A stretch of 64,000 nt of DNA from Meiothermus rufus DSM 22234 (GCF_000423425.1 NZ_AUHY01000007.1:1-64000); one strand, 5' to 3'. Shown: positions 7,858-17,508, counted from the stretch's first letter. A program made the numbers and translations. Notes: generated from the sequence alone by a model not told the origin.

Positions 7858-8832
7858 TCAACGCTCCCCCGGTGGGGGTAGGTGGGTCTCGTCGGGATGG
7901 GCCAAGGTAGCCGGGTTGCGTACCAGCAACACAGGCCGCATGGCCTGCTGGACCACATCCTCAGCCACACTGCCCAGGAGGAACTTACGCAACCCCGTGT
8001 GCCCGTGGGTGCCCATCACGATCAGCTCGGCCTTTACCTCCTCTGCAGCCTCGCGGATGCGTTCCCCTATGAGGTGCCGACTGGCCTCCCGCAGTAGGGT
8101 CTGGGCCTTCTTGCGCTGCCTGCACTGCTTTAGGGCCTCCTGCAGAATGAACGCCCCTTGCTCGCGCAAACGCTGCTGCTCCTGGGCTAGCTGGGCCTCG
8201 AGCTGCTGCGGATCGAACCTCCAGGCCCGCCCGGCGCTCAGGTAGAGCTGGGCCAGGTCGGGCACCACATGCACTATCCAGAGTTGGGCCCCTAACGCCT
8301 CGGCCAGGGCATCGGCATGCTGCAGCGCCCGCTCGCTGTAGGCACTGCCGTCGTAGGCCAGCAGAATACGCTTGAATAGGGTGGGTTTCTCGCGGCCTGG
8401 CCGCACCAGCAAGAGGGGGGTGGGCGCCAGGCGGGCCATGCGCTCGGCCACACTGCCCAACAACAGCCTGGGCAGACCCGTGCGCCCATGCGTCCCCATC
8501 ACCACCAGGTCGCAGCCGTGGGCGACACCGGCGTCTATCAGGGCTTCCGCCACCCCAGGGCGGCTTTCTGGCTGGGTACTGGTGCGCTGCGTGGCCCAGG
8601 CCACCTTCTGGCGCTTGGCCCTATGGGCCCACTGCTCGAGCAAAGCCTGGCCTACCGTACGGGCCTGTTCCAGGGCTTCTGTATAGTTGCCCAACTCGCG
8701 GTAGCGCTGAGGCTCCACCACGTGCACCAGCACCACCCTAGCCCCCAGCCGTCGGGCCAAGGCTAGCCCTACCGCCGCGGCCTGCTCACTGGGAGTAGAG
8801 CCATCGATGGGAAGCAAGATTCGTTGGTACAC
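7858..8832 (-). CDS. Tandem-domain universal stress protein
   Basis: This 324-residue protein contains two complete Usp domains (about 1-145 and 150-305). Each has its own ATP-binding signature: GTHGRTGLPRLLLGSVAE and GTHGHTGLRKFLLGSVAE. A charged helical insert at about 190-240 separates parts of the second domain. The tandem probably folds as an intramolecular equivalent of a Usp dimer. It heads a two-gene Usp operon with the gene at 7408-7845. Confidence 0.92.
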   Translation of the reverse strand: MYQRILLPIDGSTPSEQAAAVGLALARRLGARVVLVHVVEPQRYRELGNYTEALEQARTVGQALLEQWAHRAKRQKVAWATQRTSTQPESRPGVAEALIDAGVAHGCDLVVMGTHGRTGLPRLLLGSVAERMARLAPTPLLLVRPGREKPTLFKRILLAYDGSAYSERALQHADALAEALGAQLWIVHVVPDLAQLYLSAGRAWRFDPQQLEAQLAQEQQRLREQGAFILQEALKQCRQRKKAQTLLREASRHLIGERIREAAEEVKAELIVMGTHGHTGLRKFLLGSVAEDVVQQAMRPVLLVRNPATLAHPDETHLPPPGER

Positions 8833-8939
8833 ACCCCCCTCCTTCCCTGTTCCAAAGGCCGCTGGAAAATACAGCCCTTAAACACCTGTAGCATAGTCCC
8901 CAACCCTTCGGCTGCCCAGGGGCGCTGGTCTCCTTGAGG

Positions 8940-9224
8940 CTAGGAGGCTGTCCCCTCGAGCAGGGGTTGGTTGGCCACAAAATCGGTCTCAACAAGGCTA
9001 AGGTCATAGCACCTGGCCTCCTGTTCGAGCCACAAGGCCAGCAGCTCATCGGAAAGGGGCTCGAGCTTTATTGCGTGTACACCGGGGCTTAGCCACACCA
9101 AAGGCCCGCAGCCATAAACCAGGCTAAGCAGCTCCTGCCGCAGGTGCTGGGCAAAGGGGCTATGCCCTTCCACCCAGGCATGGCTATGGATCACGGTGCC
9201 ATCGCTGAACTTCCAGTAGAACAT
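8940..9224 (-). CDS. Hypothetical protein, 94 residues
   Basis: I do not recognise this family. The frame starts MFYWKFSDGTVIHSHAWVEG behind GGGAG and contains no transmembrane segment or signal. It looks like a small soluble alpha/beta protein with several Trp and acidic residues. It sits between the Usp operon and divergently oriented pdxH with over 100 bases on each side, so it is probably monocistronic. Confidence 0.6.
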   Translation of the reverse strand: MFYWKFSDGTVIHSHAWVEGHSPFAQHLRQELLSLVYGCGPLVWLSPGVHAIKLEPLSDELLALWLEQEARCYDLSLVETDFVANQPLLEGTAS

Positions 9225-9331
9225 CTTCTCCCTCTCCCAACCAACTAGCCCTCCTCAGGGTAGCCCAGAACACAAGGGCCACTTGTCCCCTCAAGGGTGG
9301 GTTGGGCAATGGTGGTCACCCGCACCCCGGC

Positions 9332-9343
9332 CATAATGGAACC
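9332..9343 (+). promoter_or_regulatory. Leaderless -10 box of pdxH
   Basis: CATAAT (9332-9337) ends 6 nt before the ATG at 9344. No ribosome binding site is visible, so a leaderless transcript is likely. Confidence 0.45.
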
Positions 9344-9976
9344 ATGCTTCGCGATCTTCGCAGCGACTACACCTACGGCACCCTGCTCGAGCAAGAGGCC
9401 GACCCCAACCCCTTTCGTCAGCTCGAGCGCTGGTTGCGCGAGGCCATAGAGGCCCACCTTTATGAACCCCACGGCATGACCCTCTCCACCGTGGGCGAGA
9501 ACGGACGACCCAGCAGCCGGGTGGTGCTGTTGCGGGGGTTGGACGAGGGGGGTCTGGTATTCTTCAGCAATTACCAAAGCCGCAAAGGGCGGGAACTAGC
9601 CGTCAACCCCTGGGCCTGCCTGAATTTCTGGTGGCCTCCCCTCGAACGGCAGGTGCGGGTGGAAGGCCAGGTCGAGCGGCTCGAGGCCGAACTATCCGAC
9701 GAGTACTTCGCTAGCCGCCCCTACGAAAGCCAGCTCGGCGCAGTGGCCAGCCCACAGAGCCAGGTAATTGCCAGCCGGGAAGAACTCGAGGCGCGCATTG
9801 CCGAGCTCAGGGCCCGCTATCCTGAGCGTGTTCCCCGCCCAGCCTACTGGGGTGGCTACCGCCTGCGGCCTGATGCTTTCGAATTCTGGCAGGGCCGTCC
9901 CAGCCGGCTTCACGACCGACTGCTCTACCGCCTACAGCTCGATGGTACCTGGAAAATCCAGCGACTGGCTCCCTGA
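9344..9976 (+). CDS. pdxH: Pyridoxamine 5'-phosphate oxidase
   Basis: 210 residues from the chosen start MLRDLRSDYTYG; a longer frame from 9302 has no support. PdxH oxidises PNP or PMP to pyridoxal 5'-phosphate with FMN and oxygen. Conserved blocks include MTLSTVGENGRPSSRVVLLR (substrate/FMN site), FFSNYQSRKGREL, NFWWPPLERQVRVEG, SRPYESQLGAVASPQSQ and the C-terminal PDAFEFWQGRPSRLHDRLLY with the FMN/PLP-binding RLHDR. The full set implies a functional enzyme. It is convergent with the PLP-dependent threonine ammonia-lyase gene, only 3 nt apart at the ends. Confidence 0.95.
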   Translation: MLRDLRSDYTYGTLLEQEADPNPFRQLERWLREAIEAHLYEPHGMTLSTVGENGRPSSRVVLLRGLDEGGLVFFSNYQSRKGRELAVNPWACLNFWWPPLERQVRVEGQVERLEAELSDEYFASRPYESQLGAVASPQSQVIASREELEARIAELRARYPERVPRPAYWGGYRLRPDAFEFWQGRPSRLHDRLLYRLQLDGTWKIQRLAP

Positions 9977-9979
9977 GGC

Positions 9980-11212
9980 TCAGTCGGGCCAGACCCCTAC
10001 CTGCTCACGCTCCACCGCGTAGCCCGCCCGCTCGAGGCAGGCCACCACCTCCTGGCCGTGCTGGGCATCCCGCACCTCCAGCACCAGCTCTACCCCCACC
10101 TTGCCCAATGGCGCCAGCCAGAGGGCTCGGCGGTGGAATACGTCCACGATGTTGGCCCCAACATCGGCCACCAGATCGATGACCCGCGCCAAAGCCCCGG
10201 GGCGATCCACAATCGAGAGCTTGAGCAACAGGTAGCGGCCTTGCCGCACCATCACCTGCTCAATCACCCGCGAAAGCAGGTTGCCATCGATGTTGCCCCC
10301 GCACAGCACGGTAGCCACGGTCTGACCCGGCTCAAGAGGCACCTTGCCCGCCAAAATCGCTCCCATCCCCGCGGCCCCGGCCCCCTCCACCACCAGCTTG
10401 AGGTTTTGCACGCAGTGGGCGATGCCGCGAGCGATCTCGTCGTCGGATACCTCCACCACACCATCGACGTAGCGCTGGATCAAGGGCAAGGTTAGGTCAC
10501 CCGGGCGCTTGACCGCGATGCCATCGGCAATAGTCTGGGCTACCGGGACACTCACCGGATGCCCCGCCTGAAGCGAAGGGTTAACCGGAGCGCAGCCCGC
10601 AGCCTGCACCCCCAGGATGTGCACCTGCGGACGCAAAGCCTTAATAGCGGTGGCAATCCCCCCAATCAGTCCACCTCCGCCAATGGGCACCACCAGCACA
10701 TCCAGGTTGGGCAGTGCCTCCAGCAGCTCGAGGCCAATGGTACCCTGGCCAGCAATGATTTTTTCGTCGTTGAAGGCGTGTACGTAGGTATAACCGTACT
10801 GCTGCTGAAGATGCCGGGCATAGGCCTCGGCATCGTCAAAGCTGGCCCCATGCAGCACTACCTCGGCCCCATAGCGGCGGGTGGCCGTCACCTTGGTCAG
10901 GGGCGCGTGCTGAGGCATCACGATGACCGATCGGATACCCTGGAGTGAGGCCGCCAGGGCCACCCCCTGCGCATGGTTGCCCGCGGAAGGGGCAATGACC
11001 CCTCGAGCCTTTTCCTCCGGTGTAAGCGCGGCAATTTTGTGATAGGCCCCGCGCAGCTTAAAAGAGCCGCTGCGCTGCAAGCACTCCGCCTTCACAAAAA
11101 GCTGTATTCCCAATTCCGCCGAAGCCCAAGGGTCGGGCAGCGTCGGGGTTTCGGCAATAATGCCCCTAAGCCTTTCGCGAGCCGCATAGATGTGCTCAAG
11201 GTCAACCGACAT
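9980..11212 (-). CDS. ilvA: Threonine ammonia-lyase (catabolic/IlvA type with ACT domain)
   Basis: About 410 residues. The N-terminal PLP domain has the Schiff-base lysine in GSFKLRGAYHK, SAGNHAQGVA, the phosphate-binding GGGGLIGGIA, and CGGNID near the end of the catalytic domain. A single C-terminal ACT-like region (about residues 320-410, LLLKLSIVDRPGALARVIDL) suggests feedback control by an amino acid. It deaminates threonine to 2-oxobutyrate. I start at MSVDLEHIYAAR because TACAAT ends 6 nt upstream of that ATG; the frame extends 13 codons further through the promoter. It is divergent from the DUF2892 gene. Confidence 0.92.
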   Translation of the reverse strand: MSVDLEHIYAARERLRGIIAETPTLPDPWASAELGIQLFVKAECLQRSGSFKLRGAYHKIAALTPEEKARGVIAPSAGNHAQGVALAASLQGIRSVIVMPQHAPLTKVTATRRYGAEVVLHGASFDDAEAYARHLQQQYGYTYVHAFNDEKIIAGQGTIGLELLEALPNLDVLVVPIGGGGLIGGIATAIKALRPQVHILGVQAAGCAPVNPSLQAGHPVSVPVAQTIADGIAVKRPGDLTLPLIQRYVDGVVEVSDDEIARGIAHCVQNLKLVVEGAGAAGMGAILAGKVPLEPGQTVATVLCGGNIDGNLLSRVIEQVMVRQGRYLLLKLSIVDRPGALARVIDLVADVGANIVDVFHRRALWLAPLGKVGVELVLEVRDAQHGQEVVACLERAGYAVEREQVGVWPD

Positions 11213-11224
11213 GCACCGATTGTA
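11213..11224 (-). promoter_or_regulatory. Leaderless -10 box of ilvA
   Basis: On the minus strand TACAAT (11224-11219) is followed by 6 nt and the ATG at 11212. The upstream in-frame codons overlap this box, supporting the shorter start. Confidence 0.5.
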
Positions 11225-11345
11225 TACACAACAAGTCGTCCATCTGGCCACTTCTTTGCCTAGGTAAGCTTGTATGCCTTAGACTGGATATAGGTCATTT
11301 GTCCCTGGCTCAGGTTGTTAGGCTTGATTCCAACAAGGAGGGGTT

Positions 11346-11549
11346 ATGGTTCCCAATGTAGGCAGCACAGACCGGCTGGTTCGCTACGTTCTGGCGGCAG
11401 TGTTCTTTCTGATCGCCTTTTTTGGCAGTAGCGGTATCTGGGCCTGGGTGTTTGGGCTGCTGGGGGTGATTATGGTCGTAACCGCCACCCTCAATTTCTG
11501 CCCCATCTGGGCAGCGCTAAAGATCAACACCAGGGGCAAAGCGTCTTGA
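11346..11549 (+). CDS. DUF2892 small membrane protein
   Basis: A 67-residue protein with two hydrophobic segments (about 13-30 and 32-50). It has the family layout: N-terminal DRLVRYVLA and the conserved NFCPIWAAL near the end, as in the inner-membrane part of YgaP-like proteins. No rhodanese domain is attached. AAGGAGG precedes the ATG. The function of the stand-alone domain is unknown, though the family is often linked to sulfur transfer. A terminator follows directly. Confidence 0.85.
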   Translation: MVPNVGSTDRLVRYVLAAVFFLIAFFGSSGIWAWVFGLLGVIMVVTATLNFCPIWAALKINTRGKAS

Positions 11550-11564
11550 GCGCACTCCTTTCCC

Positions 11565-11592
11565 GCCCCGGCTTTCTGGCCGGGGCTTTGCT
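11565..11592 (+). terminator. Rho-independent terminator after the DUF2892 gene
   Basis: GCCCCGGC (11565-11572) pairs with GCCGGGGC (11579-11586) around a 6-nt loop, followed by TTTGCTTT. Confidence 0.8.
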
Positions 11593-11625
11593 TTGCGGCG
11601 GGGTAGGGAAGGTGTATAGCACGTG

Positions 11626-11787
11626 ATGAATCCCCAAACTTTGTCTCCGGAAAGCTGCCTACGGCTGCAAGACCGCTACACCTACCCCTGGAAAACCGAG
11701 AAGAGCTGGGCCGGTAGCTGCCGCCAGGTGGTGGTACGCTATACCGACGGCACCACCTACCGGGCCAACTTCAACTTTGTGAAGTAG
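11626..11787 (+). CDS. Small hypothetical protein, 53 residues
   Basis: ATG at 11626 opens a 53-codon frame ending in TAG at 11785-11787. The product has two cysteines (positions 11 and 32) and aromatic beta-strand-like segments (RYTYPWKTEKSW, QVVVRYTDGTTYRANFNFV), suggesting a tiny beta-rich fold. There is no signal peptide. An in-frame GTG directly precedes the ATG, and a weak AGGGAAGG lies upstream. The gene sits between two terminators, which supports an independent short transcript. I do not recognise the family. Confidence 0.5.
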   Translation: MNPQTLSPESCLRLQDRYTYPWKTEKSWAGSCRQVVVRYTDGTTYRANFNFVK

Positions 11788-11804
11788 GGTAGGGCTAAAT
11801 GTTG

Positions 11805-11834
11805 AACCCACCCCCCGTTGGGGTGGGTTTTCTT
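11805..11834 (+). terminator. Rho-independent terminator after the 53-residue ORF
   Basis: AACCCACCCC (11805-11814) and GGGGTGGGTT (11820-11829) form a 10-bp stem with a 5-nt loop, followed by TTTCTT. It lies just past the etfA stop on the opposite strand. Confidence 0.8.
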
Positions 11835-11851
11835 GGAGCCTGCCCGCTGTG

Positions 11852-12790
11852 CTAATCCTTGAGCTTTTTGGCCGCCTCAATCAGCGCAGGCAGCACCTGG
11901 TGCACATCACCCACGATGCCGTAGTCAGCAATTTTGAAGATGGGAGCTTCGGCGTCCTTATTCACCGCCACGATGTACTTACTTTTGTTCATACCGGCCT
12001 GGTGCTGCACCGCCCCCGAGACCGCCAGGGCGATGTAGGCATTGGGCTGCACGGTCTTGCCGGTCTGGCCCACCTGTTCGCTGTAAGGACGCCAGCCCGC
12101 ATCCACCACTGCCCGGGTAGCCCCTACTGCGGCCCCTAGCACACTGGCCAGCTCCTCCACTTTGGCGAAGGCTTCGGGGCTGCCCAGCCCACGCCCACCG
12201 GTCACCACGATGGTGGCCTCGGTCAGCGAGACCCCTTTCTTTTGTTCGCTCAGCCGCTCCAACACCTCCACCCCGGTGGGAAGGGCCACATTCAAAACCT
12301 CCACCCCACCGCTGCCCTGGGGTTCGGCCGGGGGGGTGGTGTTGGGCTTGGCGGTGAGCACCACCGGCAAAGCAGCCCGCTGGCGTTCGGTAACCCGGTT
12401 CAAAAAGCTGTAGCGGGTGGCCACAATGTGGTTACCCTCGGCGCGGGTCTCGAGGGTATCCTCCAGCAGCCCGGCCTTCATCCTGTAGGCCAGCCGGGCA
12501 GTCCAGGTACGGCCTTGCCGGCCTCCGCTGGCAATCACCACCTGGGCCCCGCTTTTTTGCACAGCAGCATAGGCCGCCTCGGCCCATTTCTCCGCGGTAT
12601 AGCCCCCTACCTCGGCCACATAGACGGTGGGCAGGTACTGGCTGGCCTCCTGGGCCACAGCCTGGGTATTTTCGCCGATGACCACACCCGCGAGCGGGCC
12701 TAAAGCCTCGAGCTGACGGGCGCGGCCAATGGCCTCGAGGGCGCTTTTGCGCAGGCGCTGGCCATCGTGTTCAAGAACTACCAGAATCAT
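11852..12790 (-). CDS. etfA: Electron transfer flavoprotein alpha subunit
   Basis: 312 residues. The N-terminal ETF domain (MILVVLEHDGQRLRKSALEA) is followed by the C-terminal FAD-binding domain with the signature TEATIVVTGGRGLGSPEAF and the conserved FAD loops RAVVDAGWRPYSEQVGQTGK and YIALAVSGAVQHQAGM. With EtfB it accepts electrons from acyl-CoA dehydrogenases and passes them toward the quinone pool. It lies 14 bases after etfB and clearly shares its transcript. Confidence 0.95.
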   Translation of the reverse strand: MILVVLEHDGQRLRKSALEAIGRARQLEALGPLAGVVIGENTQAVAQEASQYLPTVYVAEVGGYTAEKWAEAAYAAVQKSGAQVVIASGGRQGRTWTARLAYRMKAGLLEDTLETRAEGNHIVATRYSFLNRVTERQRAALPVVLTAKPNTTPPAEPQGSGGVEVLNVALPTGVEVLERLSEQKKGVSLTEATIVVTGGRGLGSPEAFAKVEELASVLGAAVGATRAVVDAGWRPYSEQVGQTGKTVQPNAYIALAVSGAVQHQAGMNKSKYIVAVNKDAEAPIFKIADYGIVGDVHQVLPALIEAAKKLKD

Positions 12791-12804
12791 CGCTTACCTC
12801 CGCG

Positions 12805-13551
12805 TCAGATAACCTTGGCTTCCTCGTGCAGTAGCCGCACCAGCTCGTGGGCCGCGCTCACTGGGTCCTTGCCGTCGATCAGCTTGTTCAGCCGGGTGCG
12901 CTCCTGGATGGTCTGCTCCAGCACCTCCGCCTTGCTGGCCGCGCTCAGGGGCAGTTTTTTCAGCTCCTTGCGCTTGGCCTTCATGATGCCCGGCAGGGTG
13001 GGGTAGCGCGGCTCGTTAAGGCCCTGCTGGCTGGTGAAGACCGCGGGCAGGGCCACCCGCACCCGCTCGGCCCCTTCGTCGAGGTCGTGCAGGGCTTTGG
13101 CCTGGGTCTCGCTCTCGAGTTCAATCTGGGTGGTCCAGCTTACCACCGGCCAGCCCAGGGCCTCGGCCAGGGCTGGCCCCAGGGCCTGGGAGTCCCAGTC
13201 GGCCTGCTGGCCGCCGGTGAACACCAGGGTGGGGGCCTCGGCCCGGATCACCTCGGCCAAAGCCTCGGCCTGGGTGATGGGGTCGAGGTAGCCTTCAGCC
13301 ACCAGATGAACAGCCCGGTCGATGCCCATAGCCAGCGCCGTCCGCAGGGCCTCTTCTGCCCGCTCGGGGCCCAAGGCCACCACCACGCTCTCCCCACCGT
13401 GCTTCTCCTGTAGTCGGATGACCTCTTCCACCGCCCACTCGTCCATCTGGTCGAGGATCAGGGTTGCACCGGAAAGGTCTACCCTGCCTCCCTCAATCTT
13501 GAGGCGGGACTCGCCGTCTGGAACTTGCCGTATCACTGCCAGGAATTTCAT
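12805..13551 (-). CDS. etfB: Electron transfer flavoprotein beta subunit
   Basis: 248 residues with the beta-subunit start MKFLAVIRQVPDGES, the AMP-binding region (ALGPERAEEALRTALAMGID) and a C-terminal segment ending in a helix. Partner of EtfA in an FAD/AMP-containing heterodimer. GGAGGC precedes the ATG. The upstream acyl-CoA dehydrogenase gene lies 100 bases away on the same strand, separated by a hairpin, so the ETF genes may have separate transcription as well as readthrough. Confidence 0.95.
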   Translation of the reverse strand: MKFLAVIRQVPDGESRLKIEGGRVDLSGATLILDQMDEWAVEEVIRLQEKHGGESVVVALGPERAEEALRTALAMGIDRAVHLVAEGYLDPITQAEALAEVIRAEAPTLVFTGGQQADWDSQALGPALAEALGWPVVSWTTQIELESETQAKALHDLDEGAERVRVALPAVFTSQQGLNEPRYPTLPGIMKAKRKELKKLPLSAASKAEVLEQTIQERTRLNKLIDGKDPVSAAHELVRLLHEEAKVI

Positions 13552-13574
13552 GCTTGCCTCCGGGTTGGATTAGT

Positions 13575-13605
13575 GCCCCGAGAAAAGCTGGGGTCGGGGC
13601 TTTTT
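13575..13605. terminator. Hairpin between the acyl-CoA dehydrogenase gene and etfBA
   Basis: GCCCCGA (13575-13581) pairs with TCGGGGC (13594-13600). The T5 tract follows on the plus strand, so for the minus-strand acyl-CoA dehydrogenase transcript it is a stem without a U-tail. It may be a partial terminator or a block to antisense transcription. Confidence 0.4.
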
Positions 13606-13651
13606 GCGGGTTAAGCTTACCGTCTGTGCCTTCAGGGGGAACTTCCCCCGG

Positions 13652-14797
<1,146 letters not shown>

Positions 14798-14965
14798 AAG
14801 GCAAACCGGTAACCAAACGTGGAGCCAATAGCTTTGCCGCTATTTTGCTATCCCACTTGGCTATTCCCTGCTCTCCCCCCTTCCGCAACCAATTCTTGTA
14901 CTTAGTATAACTTTTTATTCCCGCGCGTCTAGCGTATCACGGCTCGGGTGGGGAAAAACCGTTAT

Positions 14966-14993
14966 GTATGGGGATATACAAATTCCCCTATAC
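14966..14993. promoter_or_regulatory. Inverted repeat, candidate operator upstream of the OYE gene
   Basis: GTATGGGGA (14966-14974) and TCCCCTATAC (14984-14993) form an imperfect palindrome with a single-base bulge, 7 bp upstream of the TAGAAT -10 box. It covers the expected -35 position, as expected for a repressor site (for example TetR- or MarR-type; inference). Confidence 0.5.
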
Positions 14994-15000
14994 CAGCACG

Positions 15001-15013
15001 TAGAATCCGCGCT
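15001..15013 (+). promoter_or_regulatory. Leaderless -10 box of the OYE gene
   Basis: TAGAAT (15001-15006) followed by 7 nt and the ATG at 15014; no Shine-Dalgarno sequence is present. Confidence 0.55.
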
Positions 15014-16060
15014 ATGAGCCTTTTGTTTAGCCCCTTTTCTATCCGCTCGGTTACCCTCAAAAACCGTATTGCTATGTCGCCCATGTGTCAGTACTCGGCC
15101 CAGGAAGGGCACGTAACCGACTGGCACCTGCTGCATTACCCCACCCGGGCGGTGGGCGGAGTAGGTCTGGTGATTGTGGAGGCTACTGCGGTGGAGGCTC
15201 GAGGGCGGATTAGCCCCGAAGACCTGGGCATCTGGTCGGATGAGCACCTGCCGGGTCTGCGGGAACTGGCCCGGCGCATCAAGGCCGCCGGTGGGGTGCC
15301 GGGCATCCAGATTGCCCACGCGGGGCGCAAAGCCGGAACCAGCCGGCCCTGGGAGGGCGGCAAGCCCCTGCACCGCTGGACCCCGGTAGCCCCCAGCCCC
15401 CTGGCCTTCCACGAGGGCTGGCCGGTGCCACAGGAGCTGGATCAGGCGGGGCTGGAGGAGGTATGCGAGGCCTTCCAGCAGGCGGCCCGACGGGCTTTAG
15501 CGGCAGGCTTCGAGGTGCTGGAAATCCACATGGCCCACGGCTACTTGCTGCACTCCTTCCTCTCGCCCCTAACCAACCACCGCAGCGATGCCTACGGGGG
15601 TAGCCGGGAAAACCGCATGCGCTTTCCCTTAACGGTGGTGGAGGCGGTGCGGGGGGTCTGGCCGGCTGAGCTGCCCCTGCTGGTTCGGGTCTCGGCCAGC
15701 GACTGGGTGGAGGGAGGATGGGATATCACCGACACGGTGGCTTTTGCAACCGAGTTGCAGCGGCGTGGTGTGGACTTGCTGGACTGCTCCTCGGGTGGGG
15801 CCATCCCTGGGGTGAAGATTCCCCTGGGGCCAGGCTACCAGGTGCCCTTTGCGGCCCAGGTGCGCTTGTCCACAGGGTTATCCACAGGAGCAGTGGGCCT
15901 CATTAGCGAGCCCTTACAAGCCGAGGCCATTCTTCAAGCCCAGCAGGCCGACCTAATCTTGCTAGGCCGGGCGCTACTGGCTGAAGCCTACTGGCCCTAT
16001 CGGGCAGGCCGTGTGCTGGGTGCTAAGGTCTGGCCAGTGCAGTACGAGCGGGCTTTCTAG
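15014..16060 (+). CDS. Old yellow enzyme, thermophilic-like class (NAD(P)H:flavin oxidoreductase)
   Basis: About 348 residues forming an FMN-binding TIM barrel. The class marker Cys25 and Tyr27 appear in [10 protein letters not shown], as in YqjM-type enzymes and the Thermus chromate reductase/ene-reductase. The substrate-binding histidine pair lies in [16 protein letters not shown], followed by the class motif [17 protein letters not shown]. Such enzymes reduce activated alkenes and other electrophiles with NAD(P)H; the physiological substrate is unknown. The start at MSLLFSPF is set by the -10 box 7 nt upstream; the frame is open 22 codons further but runs through the promoter. A palindrome upstream suggests regulated expression. 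Confidence 0.93.
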   Translation: MSLLFSPFSIRSVTLKNRIAMSPMCQYSAQEGHVTDWHLLHYPTRAVGGVGLVIVEATAVEARGRISPEDLGIWSDEHLPGLRELARRIKAAGGVPGIQIAHAGRKAGTSRPWEGGKPLHRWTPVAPSPLAFHEGWPVPQELDQAGLEEVCEAFQQAARRALAAGFEVLEIHMAHGYLLHSFLSPLTNHRSDAYGGSRENRMRFPLTVVEAVRGVWPAELPLLVRVSASDWVEGGWDITDTVAFATELQRRGVDLLDCSSGGAIPGVKIPLGPGYQVPFAAQVRLSTGLSTGAVGLISEPLQAEAILQAQQADLILLGRALLAEAYWPYRAGRVLGAKVWPVQYERAF

Positions 16061-16067
16061 CTTCCAG

Positions 16068-16080
16068 TACAATTTGGCTC
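16068..16080 (+). promoter_or_regulatory. Leaderless -10 box of the cupin gene
   Basis: TACAAT (16068-16073) with 7 nt to the ATG at 16081, located 7 bases after the OYE stop codon. Confidence 0.5.
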
Positions 16081-16485
16081 ATGGAAAACCCTTGGAAAAC
16101 TTTTGTCCCCCAGGCCCCCACCCGGCTGGGACCAGCCGAGTGGTTCACCGGTACGGTCTACATCAGTGAGCTGGTGCAAACCCCTGCCCCCATGCACCTG
16201 CACCTGCTGCGGGTGATGTTTGCCCCAGGAGCCCGTACCGCTTGGCACACCCACCCACGGGGGCAGGTGTTGCATGTGGAAGCTGGAATTGGCTGGTTCC
16301 AGCGCTGGGGCGAACCGGTACGGGAGATGAAGGCAGGAGACACCATTTACTTCGCCCCTGGTGAAAAACACTGGCACGGGGCCAGCCCCAGCCATGCCAT
16401 GGTACATCTGGCCATGCAAGCAGCGGTGGATGGGGTGAGCACCGAGTGGCTGGAGCAGGTATCGGAGGAGCAGTACAGGCTTTGA
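16081..16485 (+). CDS. Cupin-domain protein
   Basis: 134 residues forming a single cupin barrel. Metal ligands are visible in motif 1 (RTAWHTHPRGQVLHVEAG, His-x-His and a Gln/His further on) and motif 2 (KAGDTIYFAPGEKHWHGA). Proteins with this exact layout resemble bacterial manganese-dependent cupins annotated as carboxymuconolactone-associated or hydroxynitrile-lyase-like; true activity is unknown. It lies only 20 bases after the OYE gene but has its own -10 box, so it may be both cotranscribed and separately expressed. Confidence 0.85.
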   Translation: MENPWKTFVPQAPTRLGPAEWFTGTVYISELVQTPAPMHLHLLRVMFAPGARTAWHTHPRGQVLHVEAGIGWFQRWGEPVREMKAGDTIYFAPGEKHWHGASPSHAMVHLAMQAAVDGVSTEWLEQVSEEQYRL

Positions 16486-16489
16486 GGGG

Positions 16490-17023
16490 CTACCCCTTCT
16501 TTAGCCGCATCTGAATTTGCCGCAGATGGTGCTGCTCGTGATAAGCCAGGGTTTGCAGCCAGCCCAAAGCGGTCAGCTCACCGAAAAAAGGATGGCGGTA
16601 GGTGGGCGGGTGGGCCAGGGCCTCACCGCTCTCGGCCACTTCAGCCAAAACCCGGGCTCGCTCCGCTTGCAGGCGTTCCAGCAGCTCCCTGCGGGATAGC
16701 CCCCCTCTGGGTTCTACCGCGGGCGGGGCCAGGAAGCGGCCATCGGGGCGGGTCTGCCCATCTGGCAAGGGAGGGGGCATTTCAGCCTCACCCAAGGCCA
16801 CCTTGCGCAAGCGACGTATCACCTTGCCTGCCGACGCCTCCACCAGGGCTATATGTTCGGCCACCTCGGCTGGGCTCCACACCTCAGCCTCGGGCCTGGC
16901 AAAAAGCTGCTCATCGGAAAGGCTTTCCAGCAAGTGCAGCAGCTCGAGCCTCGAGCGCTCTAAGTGCCTGAGGCAGCTCACAGCGTCGCCTAAGCGCTCG
17001 AGCCTCTCTTGGGCTGTAGCCAT
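16490..17023 (-). CDS. DinB-family (four-helix bundle) protein
   Basis: About 177 residues of mostly helical sequence. The pattern of the DinB/YfiT metal-binding family is visible: VWSPAEVAEHIALVE, with a His in the second helix, and the C-terminal YHEQHHLRQIQ with two or more histidines completing the metal site. These proteins are often thiol-dependent transferases or stress proteins; substrate unknown. The start MATAQERLERL is chosen because the upstream ATG lies inside the TACAAT promoter box. Confidence 0.85.
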   Translation of the reverse strand: MATAQERLERLGDAVSCLRHLERSRLELLHLLESLSDEQLFARPEAEVWSPAEVAEHIALVEASAGKVIRRLRKVALGEAEMPPPLPDGQTRPDGRFLAPPAVEPRGGLSRRELLERLQAERARVLAEVAESGEALAHPPTYRHPFFGELTALGWLQTLAYHEQHHLRQIQMRLKKG

Positions 17024-17035
17024 GCCCGCATTGTA
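17024..17035 (-). promoter_or_regulatory. Leaderless -10 box of the DinB-family gene
   Basis: TACAAT (17035-17030 on the minus strand) lies 6 nt before the ATG at 17023. Confidence 0.5.
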
Positions 17036-17043
17036 CAAGCCAG

Positions 17044-17271
17044 CTAGCTTTTTTCAAAGGCTCGGCGCAGCTTCTGGTTGAAGGGAAGAGCGGTCATACC
17101 CTTTAGGTAAAGCTCGTGCACCGCATCGATTCCGGCGATCTGCTGCAGCTGCTCGAGGGTTAGTTGTACGACGTTGTCGGACAGGCGAAGCCTGACCTGA
17201 TCCATGGTGCCCGGAACCCACTCACACTGGATATACTCCACTGCCGACACCTCCCGCTCAAGCGTCTGCAT
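17044..17271 (-). CDS. Hypothetical protein, 75 residues
   Basis: No family recognised. The frame begins MQTLEREVSAVEYIQCEWVP with GGAGG 5 nt upstream of the ATG; an in-frame GTG two codons earlier is less well spaced. The product is a small soluble protein with alternating strand/helix character (QVRLRLSDNVVQLTLEQLQQ). It precedes the DinB-family gene by about 20 bases on the same strand. Confidence 0.6.
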   Translation of the reverse strand: MQTLEREVSAVEYIQCEWVPGTMDQVRLRLSDNVVQLTLEQLQQIAGIDAVHELYLKGMTALPFNQKLRRAFEKS

Positions 17272-17508
17272 ACCCACCTCCCTGCTGCTAAAAGCAACCT
17301 TATGGGTGAAACGCGTTACAGCCTAACGGGTGTTCGTTGGCCTAGAGAGGAATGTCCCGGATTGGTCTGCTGCTTATCAGACAGTCTTTAAAAGAATCTT
17401 AGAGGATTTTCATGAGGATCGGTTGAGAGTTTTGGGTGGCACTAACCCAGCACTCCTCCTAGAAGATGCGGAAATCTTCAAACAAGATAAGCTAGAAAAG
17501 ACGAAACC

